From positions 1-43,830 of the IMG/VR virus record IMGVR_UViG_3300003322_000558: a stretch of 43,830 nucleotides of DNA. One strand, written 5' to 3'. The translations under genes were made by a program, and so were the position numbers. Within the stretch, counting starts at the first letter, position 1, and each line of letters begins with the position of its first letter. Source of the stretch: a virus. The notes beneath the pieces were generated by a model, which was not told the DNA's origin, searched no databases, and was given only the letters and a program-made list of their open reading frames with translations. This document shows positions 24,557-31,169 of the stretch, in pieces.

Positions 24557-25240
24557 TTAGGTTTCTTTGTTGCCGTACAAGACTTGCGCTGCCGTCTTCG
24601 CACCCTGCGGCGCGTTGCGGCCAGCGTCAAACCGGTCTTCACTGATCGCCTTCCCAGCCTTGACCATGAACCGGATGACCTCCGGGTGATTGCCAATGCC
24701 GGTCTGGTTCAGCAACGTCTTCAGTGCAGGATTGCCGAATTCCTTGACAGCCTTCGTGGCGTAGCCGAGATTTTCTTCGAACGCCGCGCCGCCATATTCC
24801 TTGTCGGCGCGGGCTTCCGCTTCCCACGTGGCCCGGGCCTGGGTGACGGCATCGGCCTGCATCGCCTGGAACCGCTGCAACTGCTTGGCGCCGAGGTCGG
24901 CGAGCTTCTGCGCGTTTTCCTGCGAGAGGTTGAATTCCTTGGCCAGGCTCTTCAGGTCCGTACCCAGTTCTGCGTCGATCTCCACGCCTTCCGGCATGCT
25001 GAAATCGGCGTATTCCTCGGGCGCGCCTTCCGGCTTCGCTTCGGTCTCCTCGCCTTCACCCTCGGCCGGCTTGTCCGCAGCTTCCTGCGGCTTTGCCTCG
25101 GTCGTGGTGTCCTGTACTGCGGGTTGCTCTGCAGCCGTGTCGGGTGCCGCGGTCAGGACCGTGGTGGCTTCCGTCGTGGCTGCGGGTGCTGCTGCACCGG
25201 GATCAGCTGGGTTCGATCCGGTTGTCGCTGCGTCGCTCAT
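24557..25240 (-). CDS. capsid scaffolding protein
   Basis: A 227-residue, very acidic protein. Residues 1-85 are Ala/Thr/Glu/Pro-rich and disordered; 95-150 is a heptad-like helix (LKSLAKEFNLSQENAQKLADLGAKQLQRF); the C terminus is basic and Gly-rich. Composition and position directly before the capsid gene are classic for a scaffold. ATG 25240 is preferred to ATG 25249, which is too close to the AAGGAG site. It overlaps the Bbp19-like gene by 38 bases. Confidence 0.85.
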   Translation of the reverse strand: MSDAATTGSNPADPGAAAPAATTEATTVLTAAPDTAAEQPAVQDTTTEAKPQEAADKPAEGEGEETEAKPEGAPEEYADFSMPEGVEIDAELGTDLKSLAKEFNLSQENAQKLADLGAKQLQRFQAMQADAVTQARATWEAEARADKEYGGAAFEENLGYATKAVKEFGNPALKTLLNQTGIGNHPEVIRFMVKAGKAISEDRFDAGRNAPQGAKTAAQVLYGNKET

Positions 25241-25550
25241 TCTTTGCATGCTCCTTGAGCATTTCGAAATACCGTTCCGGGCAGGTCTTCTGGACGTAGG
25301 CCAGCAGATTCACGCCCACCGAGCGCTTGCCTTCGTTGAATGCCATTCGCATGGCGTTCGTGTCGAAGACAGGGCCCTGGGGGTTTGCTTCTGCCAAGAG
25401 ATCCCACATCACCTGTCGGCCGCGCGGACTGGCCATCAGCCACTTGATACGTTCAGCCTTGTCCATGCGCTCGCGGTCCACGTCCACCCTGCGACGGGTG
25501 CGGGCTTCCTCGAGCGACAGGGGCGAGATCTGATCGTATGTTTGGCTCAT
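25203..25550 (-). CDS. Bbp19-like head protein
   Basis: A 115-residue helical protein. The central GRQVMWDLLAEANPQG and NEGKRSVGVNLLAYV match the Bbp19 family found between portal and scaffold genes in BPP-1-like phages; exact role unknown. The ATG at 25550 has no purine-rich site upstream; instead it lies 8 nt after the -10-like TACACT of late promoter B, so the mRNA may be leaderless. Confidence 0.78.
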   Translation of the reverse strand: MSQTYDQISPLSLEEARTRRRVDVDRERMDKAERIKWLMASPRGRQVMWDLLAEANPQGPVFDTNAMRMAFNEGKRSVGVNLLAYVQKTCPERYFEMLKEHAKNERRSDNRIEPS

Positions 25551-25558
25551 TGCGGGGC

Positions 25559-25591
25559 AGTGTAAAGGGCACGTTTAGCGTTATGTGCACC
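25559..25591 (-). promoter_or_regulatory. late-type promoter B (upstream of scaffold/capsid genes)
   Basis: Leftward: GGTGCACATAACG (25591-25579), 14 nt starting CTAAACG, then TACACT (25564-25559). Transcription should start at 25551 or 25550, the A of the ATG. An inverted repeat GTAAAGGG/CCCTTTAC encloses the site. Confidence 0.65.
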
Positions 25592-25600
25592 CCTTTACCA

Positions 25601-27286
25601 TCAGACTCCCGGCAACGTGTAGCCCTGGAACTGGTTGATGAGGTCTGTCAATCCGTTCGGCTGCGCCGTGTTGATCGAACCGAGATCTTTGGCCGTGCTG
25701 GCGGCGCTCTGCGCGGCGGCCATCATCTGCGCGGCCTGCTGTTGCTGCGCGCGCTGCTGGCGCACGACCGCCACCTGCTCGTTGCCGACGATGATTCGGG
25801 GGTCGACGCCGAGCTGGTCGGCGTACTGGTCGACCCAGGCGTCGCTGTCGAACTTGTCGAGCACGTCGGGCTTGAAGCTGGCCACCTGGCCGAGCGCGGC
25901 CACGAAGCGGTTGGTGCTGTTGGCGCCGATGGCGCGCTGTGCCTGCGCCAACACGCTCACGAACTCGATATTCAGCTCCTGGCCCTGCAATTCCTGCGGC
26001 GGGGGCGGGAACAGGCCGAGCGTGAGCATACGGTCGAAGGTGTACTCAACCAGCGGGTTCAGCGCCTCGTCGTGCAGCCGCTCGATCGTCGGCCCGAGCA
26101 CGGTCAGCTTTTCCTCGTGCAGTTCGGCCACCTCGGTTGCGGTCTTCTCGCGCCCGACGTCGTTCTGCAGCATCAGGAACAGGTCGGTGAAGAACCCGCG
26201 GCGGATGCGCTGGCGCACGTCCACGATGTCGGCGGCCAGGTGCGACAGGTCGAGGTTGACGTCCCACATGCTGCGGATGCCCGCCTGCGGACTCGCGCCG
26301 TCGTAGAACGTCACGCCGCCGGGCAGCATCTCCACGTCGCGATCCTTCAGAACGCTGGGCACCTGGAGGGGCGGCCGGGTCTTGTAGTCGATCGCCTCGG
26401 CCTTGCGCAGTTGCTCGTGCTGGAGCTGCTTCGTGCTGCCGAGCACCAGCATGCCGGGGCTATTGCCGTAGATGTCGCCACCATAGACCGACCAGCGCGG
26501 CACGATGGCCGGGAAACGTTTGAAGCCGGACTTGCGCAGCCAGTTGCCATCAAGCGCGCCTTCCTCCATATACCATGACTTCCACTCCATGTTCTGCGCA
26601 TCGCGCTTGGTGGGGTCGCGGTCGGCGTTGGGCTCGACCAGGTGGTAGATCGTGACCCATGTGTCCAGCTCGTGGTTGTCGTAGAGCGACTGGGTGGACG
26701 GGCAGCAGTTCTTGTAGCCGAACTCCTTCACGATCTGGCCGACCGTCTTCTGGTACTTGCGCATGATCACGTCCACCTCGCCGCGGTAGTTCGCGGAGAT
26801 GCGGTATTCGCCGGTGGTCAGCGGGTAGCCATGGAAGACGGTGTTGAAGTCGTCCATCAGGAACGTGGCGGCCGTGCCGTAGACGCCCAGCTCCATGTAC
26901 ATGTTGTGCAGGAAACCGTACGTGTTGTTGCGCTGGAACAGGTCCAGCATGCGGCGCGTGCACGCGTTCAGCCACAGCTTCACGCTGTGGTAGTCGTTCA
27001 GGTCAGGATCGGCCGTCTGCAGGCGGAACCACGGGCGGGCCGGGCTCGACATGCCGGACTGCATGCCGGCGCCGAGCACGCCGAGCGCGTACGTGGCTTC
27101 TTCGTCGTAGATGTTGCCGTACCGCTTCCGGCCGTCGTTCCTGTCGGTCTCGAAGTACCGGCCGCTGAACGGGAGGAAGAAGTCGGTGCAATCCTGGTAG
27201 ACCGATCGCCAGCTGGTCCAGTCGAGGTCGAGCGAGCCCCACCTGCGGTAGAACTCGTTGCGGTCCATCTTGGCATCGATGTACAT
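25601..27286 (-). CDS. portal (head-to-tail connecting) protein
   Basis: A 561-residue protein of the podovirus head-tail connector family (PF12236 type): start DRNEFYRRWGSLDLDW, TDFFLPFSGRYF, ALGVLGAGMQSGMSSPARPWF, then MYMELGVYGTAATF and DVGREKTATEVAEL. The C-terminal Gln/Ala-rich tail (QQQRAQQQQAAQMMAA-like) is typical. It forms the 12-fold ring for DNA packaging and tail attachment. Confidence 0.92.
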   Translation of the reverse strand: MYIDAKMDRNEFYRRWGSLDLDWTSWRSVYQDCTDFFLPFSGRYFETDRNDGRKRYGNIYDEEATYALGVLGAGMQSGMSSPARPWFRLQTADPDLNDYHSVKLWLNACTRRMLDLFQRNNTYGFLHNMYMELGVYGTAATFLMDDFNTVFHGYPLTTGEYRISANYRGEVDVIMRKYQKTVGQIVKEFGYKNCCPSTQSLYDNHELDTWVTIYHLVEPNADRDPTKRDAQNMEWKSWYMEEGALDGNWLRKSGFKRFPAIVPRWSVYGGDIYGNSPGMLVLGSTKQLQHEQLRKAEAIDYKTRPPLQVPSVLKDRDVEMLPGGVTFYDGASPQAGIRSMWDVNLDLSHLAADIVDVRQRIRRGFFTDLFLMLQNDVGREKTATEVAELHEEKLTVLGPTIERLHDEALNPLVEYTFDRMLTLGLFPPPPQELQGQELNIEFVSVLAQAQRAIGANSTNRFVAALGQVASFKPDVLDKFDSDAWVDQYADQLGVDPRIIVGNEQVAVVRQQRAQQQQAAQMMAAAQSAASTAKDLGSINTAQPNGLTDLINQFQGYTLPGV

Positions 27287-27289
27287 GCG

Positions 27290-27604
27290 TCAGCCCCCCA
27301 GCAGCGTGTTGCCGCCGCCCAGGCTGGTGAGCAGGGTCGAGTAACCCGACGAGCCTCCGCCTGACTGGTTCAGCCCGTAGATGGGCGCCTTGCTGGCCTG
27401 GCGGGGTTTGTTCGCCTCGGCTGCTGCAGCGGCCTGGTCTGCGGCGAGAGCGTCAGCCTTTTTCTGCGTGGCCGCCGCGCGCTGGCCGGTCAGGTCCAAT
27501 GGGTCGCCGATGGTGGTCTTGGACAGGCCGAGCGGGTCGGCGATGCGGGCCGTGGTGCTGTTTTTGAAGACGCCCAGCGGGTCGGCGATGGCTCCGGTGC
27601 ACAT
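27290..27604 (-). CDS. small virion-region protein with IADPLG repeats
   Basis: A 104-residue protein starting MCTG, with three repeats of an IADPLG-like unit (IADPLGVFK, IADPLGLSK, IGDPLDLTG), then an Ala/Lys/Gln helix (AATQKKADALAADQAAAAAEAN) and a Gly/Ser-rich end. It starts after AGGAG at moderate distance. It lies between the gp14-like protein and portal; likely a minor virion protein. Confidence 0.72.
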   Translation of the reverse strand: MCTGAIADPLGVFKNSTTARIADPLGLSKTTIGDPLDLTGQRAAATQKKADALAADQAAAAAEANKPRQASKAPIYGLNQSGGGSSGYSTLLTSLGGGNTLLGG

Positions 27605-27609
27605 GGGCG

Positions 27610-27963
27610 TCAGGCTCCTGCGAGTAGGTTGGTGGTGCTGGTGTTGCGTCCGCCGTAGAGGCGCTGGCCGGACAGCGACAGCTGGTTCGGGTCCACGCCG
27701 CCATAACCGGTGAGCAGGGTCGAGCCCTGGTTCTGGAAGCCCTGATCGGTGCCGGCCGCCGTGGCGATGTCCTGCCCGGTGCGCCCCTTGGCCTCGGCCG
27801 TATTCGCCAGGGCCTTGTTGGCGTCAGCGATCTGCTTCTGGCTCGTTTCCAGTGCGGTGCGGTCGCGGTTCAGTTGCGCGTTCTGCACCTTTTCCTGTTG
27901 GTTCAGCGAGATGGCCTGGCCTGCTACGGCGGCGATGGCCGGGATTGCTAGCGCCCAACACAT
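27610..27963 (-). CDS. small internal virion-like protein, gp14-like N terminus
   Basis: A 117-residue protein starting MCWALAIPAIAAVAGQAISL, a hydrophobic segment like the N terminus of T7 gp14, followed by a long polar helix (EKVQNAQLNRDRTALETSQK) and a Gly/Ser-rich end (GSTLLTGYGG) resembling the end of the downstream protein. AAGGAGGCCGGCA provides a strong ribosome site. Late promoter C sits 39-71 nt upstream inside the terminase gene. Confidence 0.75.
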   Translation of the reverse strand: MCWALAIPAIAAVAGQAISLNQQEKVQNAQLNRDRTALETSQKQIADANKALANTAEAKGRTGQDIATAAGTDQGFQNQGSTLLTGYGGVDPNQLSLSGQRLYGGRNTSTTNLLAGA

Positions 27964-27974
27964 TGCCGGCCTCC

Positions 27975-29588
27975 TTAGCGTTTGAGGATATTCCGGAAGG
28001 GATCGTATTGCGCGCGGCGTCCGTTATGTGCACCCGGCAGGTCAGCACGACGGGGCGTATCCATGCGGGCCAGGATCACGGCACTGGCGTAGTCCGGGCT
28101 GCGGCCGATCCGCTCAATGATCTGCTCGCGGCTTTCGACGAAAATCGTCTTGCCCTGCAGCCGCCACTGTGGGGCGCACAGGTCGACGAGCAGGCGCTGA
28201 TCCGGCGGCAGGGCGATGCCCGTATTGTTGGCCGGGTCCAGGTCTTCTCGCAGCTTCCACCAGAGCTGGCTGCGCAGGTTGGAAAAGTTCAGCCGCCCGG
28301 ACTTGTCGGTAGAGTCCGCACCTTCGGCCACGTTCACGCCGATGGTCTGCTGCGCTGCCTGGCGCAGGAAGTCGTAGGGGCTCGCTCCAACCCCGATAAC
28401 ATCGATGTGGATCGGCGCGCGGTCGCGCATGTTGGCGATGACCAGCCCAGCCACCTTGGGGCCGTCGGGCGTCTCGGTGCCGGGGTAGACGAGCAGTTCG
28501 TCGTACCACTGACCGTGCCGGCGGCTGATGACTGTCTGGTCCTTGCCGCCGCGCGCGACGTCCACACCCACCGAGTCCATGCGCGGCAGGGCGTGCGGCT
28601 TGCTCCAACGTGCCTGTGCGGCCTCGACCCAGGCTGTCGGGATGACCTGCCACGGGTCGTCCTCCATACCGGCGGCGAAGTCGCCCTTGAGCATCTGCGA
28701 GCGCAACGGCTCGGGCAGGGATTGCAGCTGCGCCATGTATCCGGTCCCCAGCAGGTAAGGGTTATCGCTGATGCGCGACGGGATGAACGTGCGCGACTGC
28801 GGCGTGATGATGTCGTCCGGGCTGTAGGCCGCACGGTCGAAGTCGTAGCACGGCTCGCCATCCACCAGCACGAAGGGTTTGGGCCCGCCCACCCACAGGT
28901 CGCGACCATTCGGGTGGCTGGGGCTGGCCGGCAGGCTGGCGGCGTAGCGGATCTCGCCAGGCTTGGCGCGGTTCGGGAACTTGGCATCAAGCCACGGGGC
29001 GAAGAACTCGATGACCCAGCGCCCTTCGGCCGACGTAGGAGGGTTGAAGGTGAACAGGGCCTGGCAACGCTGGCCAGCCACGGTGGTGCGCAGCCAGCCG
29101 AGCAGGAAGCGGATCTGCGAAATCAGGAAGTTGGTGGCCTCGTCGAACACGAGCAAGTCGTGCGGCCGGCCTTGGTACTTGCGCTCGTCGCCGGCGTTGG
29201 GCACGGCGCCAAGCTCGATCTGCAGGTGCACGCCGTCGCGCCGCTTAACGCGCCAGATGTTGTCCTTGCCGTTGTAGCCGTCCTTGGTGCCCAGAAGCTC
29301 TTCCAGGCGATCGTTGATGCCGGTGAGCTCCGTACCTACCCGGCGCAGAATCATCGCCTTACGGTGCTGCGTGAGGGTCTTGCCGCAGGCTAGGTCGGTC
29401 TTACCCCCGCCCGCCGCGCCGCCGTAGCCGATGATCGTGGCCTCGGACTGGTAGGCCATCAGCTGCGGGCCCGGTAGCGGCCTCCAGATGGCCGTATCGC
29501 GCGCCAGGATGGCATCGACCTCGGCACGCTCTGCCGCGGTCAGGTAGGGCAGCAGGGCGGCGATCTCCTGCGGGCTCATACTGGCCAT
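27975..29588 (-). CDS. terL: terminase large subunit
   Basis: A 537-residue packaging ATPase-nuclease. Walker A is GGAAGGGKT (56-64), Walker B LLVFDEA (145-151), and the C-terminal nuclease starts at VGVDVARGGKDQTV. It follows the small terminase and a small coupled gene. Start at 29588; an internal ATG at 29579 is possible. Late promoter C is embedded near its 3' end. Confidence 0.94.
   Translation of the reverse strand: MASMSPQEIAALLPYLTAAERAEVDAILARDTAIWRPLPGPQLMAYQSEATIIGYGGAAGGGKTDLACGKTLTQHRKAMILRRVGTELTGINDRLEELLGTKDGYNGKDNIWRVKRRDGVHLQIELGAVPNAGDERKYQGRPHDLLVFDEATNFLISQIRFLLGWLRTTVAGQRCQALFTFNPPTSAEGRWVIEFFAPWLDAKFPNRAKPGEIRYAASLPASPSHPNGRDLWVGGPKPFVLVDGEPCYDFDRAAYSPDDIITPQSRTFIPSRISDNPYLLGTGYMAQLQSLPEPLRSQMLKGDFAAGMEDDPWQVIPTAWVEAAQARWSKPHALPRMDSVGVDVARGGKDQTVISRRHGQWYDELLVYPGTETPDGPKVAGLVIANMRDRAPIHIDVIGVGASPYDFLRQAAQQTIGVNVAEGADSTDKSGRLNFSNLRSQLWWKLREDLDPANNTGIALPPDQRLLVDLCAPQWRLQGKTIFVESREQIIERIGRSPDYASAVILARMDTPRRADLPGAHNGRRAQYDPFRNILKR
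28002..28034 (-). promoter_or_regulatory. late-type promoter C (inside terL 3' end)
   Basis: Leftward: GGTGCACATAACG (28034-28022), 14 nt, TACGAT (28007-28002). Its 13-mer is identical to promoter B although the surrounding bases encode terminase residues. It would start transcripts near 27994 for the gp14-like, IADPLG and portal genes. Confidence 0.55.
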
Positions 29589-29806
29589 GCAGTCGCTAGG
29601 GAAACGCCGTACTCGATGAGCCCCCGTCGTTCCGCTCGCTCCATGGCGCGGAATGCGACTTTTTCAGGGGCTCCTGTGACGGCGATAAGCTGCGCCAACG
29701 AATTGGGGGTATTCGCCGCGTAAGGGCCTCTAGACCACCGAATTGCCTCGTGGAATTTGCGGCAGGCATCAACGACCTGGGCATCAGTGATGTCTGCGGT
29801 TTTCAC
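29576..29806 (-). CDS. hypothetical gene between the two terminase subunits (76 aa)
   Basis: GTG 29806 overlaps the small terminase stop (GTGA) and has GAGGA upstream; the stop overlaps the start of terL by 13 bases. The product MKTADITDAQVVDACRKF... is helical, with TGAPEKVAFRAMERAERRGLIEYG resembling a winged-helix-like HTH. A longer frame begins upstream in the small terminase and is rejected. Confidence 0.7.
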   Translation of the reverse strand: MKTADITDAQVVDACRKFHEAIRWSRGPYAANTPNSLAQLIAVTGAPEKVAFRAMERAERRGLIEYGVSLATAWPV

Positions 29807-30261
29807 ACCAGGGGTTCCTCGTCTTCGTCCTTGCGCCGCTGGGCCGCGGCCATCAGCTTGGCCAGGCGTGCGGCGGCGGCGTTGTCGTCGAGTTGCACGG
29901 GGCCGCCGTCGGCGCCGGTCAATTCGGTGTGGATACGCTCTCCGTACCGCTTTGGCGCCAACTTTGACAAGTACCAACGACGGGCATCGAAGCGCAGCCT
30001 ATCTCGAATGACGTCCTCACCAGCGTCCGCAATATCAAGCACTTGGTCGGCCAATGTGTCCAATCCGAGATCCCGCGCTTGCGTGTAATGCGCAGCAAAA
30101 CCCTCACGGTCATCCATCACCCAGCGGCGAATCGTGGCTTCGGGCGGTATGTGCTCGTCTTGGCAAATACCCCGCAACGATTCGCCCGATGCGAGTCGCT
30201 CGCAAATTTCGACAGCCAGCTCAGGGGTGTAAAGGGTCGGTCGACCGCGGGGTTTAGTCAC
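29803..30261 (-). CDS. terS: terminase small subunit
   Basis: A 152-residue protein: N-terminal HTH region (RGRPTLYTPELAVEICERLASGESLRGIC), then helical oligomerisation part (DTLADQVLDIADAGEDVIRDRLRFDARRWYLSKLAPKRYG), as in phage small terminases. GTG 30261 gives the conserved start TKPRGRP; the ribosome site is weak. It binds the packaging initiation site and hands DNA to TerL. Confidence 0.88.
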   Translation of the reverse strand: MTKPRGRPTLYTPELAVEICERLASGESLRGICQDEHIPPEATIRRWVMDDREGFAAHYTQARDLGLDTLADQVLDIADAGEDVIRDRLRFDARRWYLSKLAPKRYGERIHTELTGADGGPVQLDDNAAAARLAKLMAAAQRRKDEDEEPLV

Positions 30262-30571
30262 TGTGGGCAATTGCAAAGGCTTGGGCGAACGTGATGCCGA
30301 ACCGTTCCAGGAGTTTCCAAACGATAGCTTCCTCCGGGAAATCAAACCACTCGCGGTGAGATCGATAGTGTCGAAAATCGATGTGTAGCCTTTGCTCATC
30401 GCTGACGATGCCACGCATTGCTGCCACTATCCGGATCGGAAACGGGGACGCGCACTCCAACGCTTCCCAGCGTTTTGTAACGTCCTTCGAGTAGCCGATT
30501 TTCCACCTAGTGGTGCCTACGCACCACATGAGATAAATCCAACCGGGTTCGGGGTTTTTACGCTTCGACAT
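30254..30571 (-). CDS. GIY-YIG-type (T5orf172/MUG113-like) protein
   Basis: A 105-residue protein with GWIYLMWCVGTTRWKIGYS near the N terminus, KRWEALECASPFPI, and HIDFRHYRSHREWFDF, the order of conserved blocks in T5orf172-type GIY-YIG domains. Such proteins occur as small phage nucleases. ATG 30571 lies exactly where transcription from promoter D is expected; ATG 30580 lies within the -10 hexamer, so the start at 30571 on a leaderless mRNA is preferred. Confidence 0.75.
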   Translation of the reverse strand: MSKRKNPEPGWIYLMWCVGTTRWKIGYSKDVTKRWEALECASPFPIRIVAAMRGIVSDEQRLHIDFRHYRSHREWFDFPEEAIVWKLLERFGITFAQAFAIAHSD

Positions 30572-30578
30572 GCACCGC

Positions 30579-30611
30579 ATTGTGGCCGTTTAGCAATCCG
30601 TTAAGTGCACC
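30579..30611 (-). promoter_or_regulatory. late-type promoter D (start of terminase transcription unit)
   Basis: Leftward: GGTGCACTTAACG (30611-30599), 14 nt containing GCTAAACGG, then CACAAT (30584-30579). The expected start base, 8 nt beyond the hexamer, is the A of ATG 30571. The 13-mer overlaps the stop codon of the HTH gene upstream. Confidence 0.65.
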
Positions 30612-30837
30612 CCATCGTTTTCCACGAAACCGGTACGATCGCGCGGCGCTTCAGCTTCACGATGTAGCGCACCTGGGACTTGCTCACACCAAATTTATCT
30701 GCAATGCGCTGGTACCCCATCCCACCATCGTGGAGCTGCCGGATCAGGTCCACCTCGTGGTTGGTCAGGCGTGCCCGGCCATGGTCCTCCCCCACCCGTT
30801 TGCCACTGTCCCCCACGGCCACAATGCGTTTTTGCAT
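30601..30837 (-). CDS. HTH DNA-binding protein, candidate late regulator
   Basis: A 78-residue basic protein whose centre is a helix-turn-helix (LTNHEVDLIRQLHDGGMGYQ, RIADKFGVSKSQVRYIVK), like resolvase or sigma-type HTH modules. ATG 30837 follows GGAGGTG at good spacing; an upstream start at 30909 lacks support. It is the first gene before the late operon and ends inside promoter D. A late activator role is plausible inference; homing-type HTH domains look similar. Confidence 0.75.
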   Translation of the reverse strand: MQKRIVAVGDSGKRVGEDHGRARLTNHEVDLIRQLHDGGMGYQRIADKFGVSKSQVRYIVKLKRRAIVPVSWKTMGCT

Positions 30838-31169
30838 GGCACACCTCCAATCCGTCAAAAATTGCACGTTCAGCAGACCCCGTAACCATGTTCCCACCTC
30901 CGATACCACCTTGGCGGCGGGGTGGTGTTGGGTTAAGTCTTTGATTTTTAAGGCTTGTTACCACGTAACCACCTGAGCGCACCGATTTTTTCCTATTTGG
31001 GTACAGACACGGTATCTACGCGCACTACCACCTACTCTCTACTTACTATTTCTATACTTATTAACTAAAAGGTGGTTACAGGTAGTAAGGTGGTACAACC
31101 CAAGCCCAGTAAGGCTTCGAGCGAAACCACCAAATTCACGTTGGTGGTTTCGCGTGGTGTGTGAACGCG
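30838..31169 (-). repeat. 332-bp noncoding gap with GGTGGT/ACCACC iterons and AT-rich core (candidate origin)
   Basis: No gene is visible. The motif ACCACC or its complement recurs at about 30905, 30968, 31027, 31070, 31089, 31127 and 31143, with spaced variants such as TACCACG. Two head-on copies (TACCACCTACT at 31026 and AGGTGGTTA... from 31069) flank about 32 nt of AT-rich DNA (CTACTTACTATTTCTATACT). The gap lies directly after the primase-helicase gene. Iterons around an AT-rich segment suggest a replication origin; a regulator-binding array is the alternative. Confidence 0.55.
31121..31153. repeat. perfect 13-bp inverted repeat downstream of the primase-helicase gene
   Basis: GCGAAACCACCAA (31121-31133) is followed by ATTCACG and the exact complement TTGGTGGTTTCGC (31141-31153). 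It contains two of the iteron cores. No T-run follows in either direction, so it is not an ordinary terminator; it may be a protein-binding or cruciform site. Confidence 0.7.

Noticed and set aside
18978-25550. Possible diversity-generating retroelement, as in BPP-1
   Set aside because: No reverse transcriptase, Avd-like gene or template/variable repeat pair was found anywhere in the window despite the BPP-1-like head genes.
31121-31153. Terminator of the primase-helicase gene
   Set aside because: The inverted repeat is perfect but no T-run follows it in the leftward direction.
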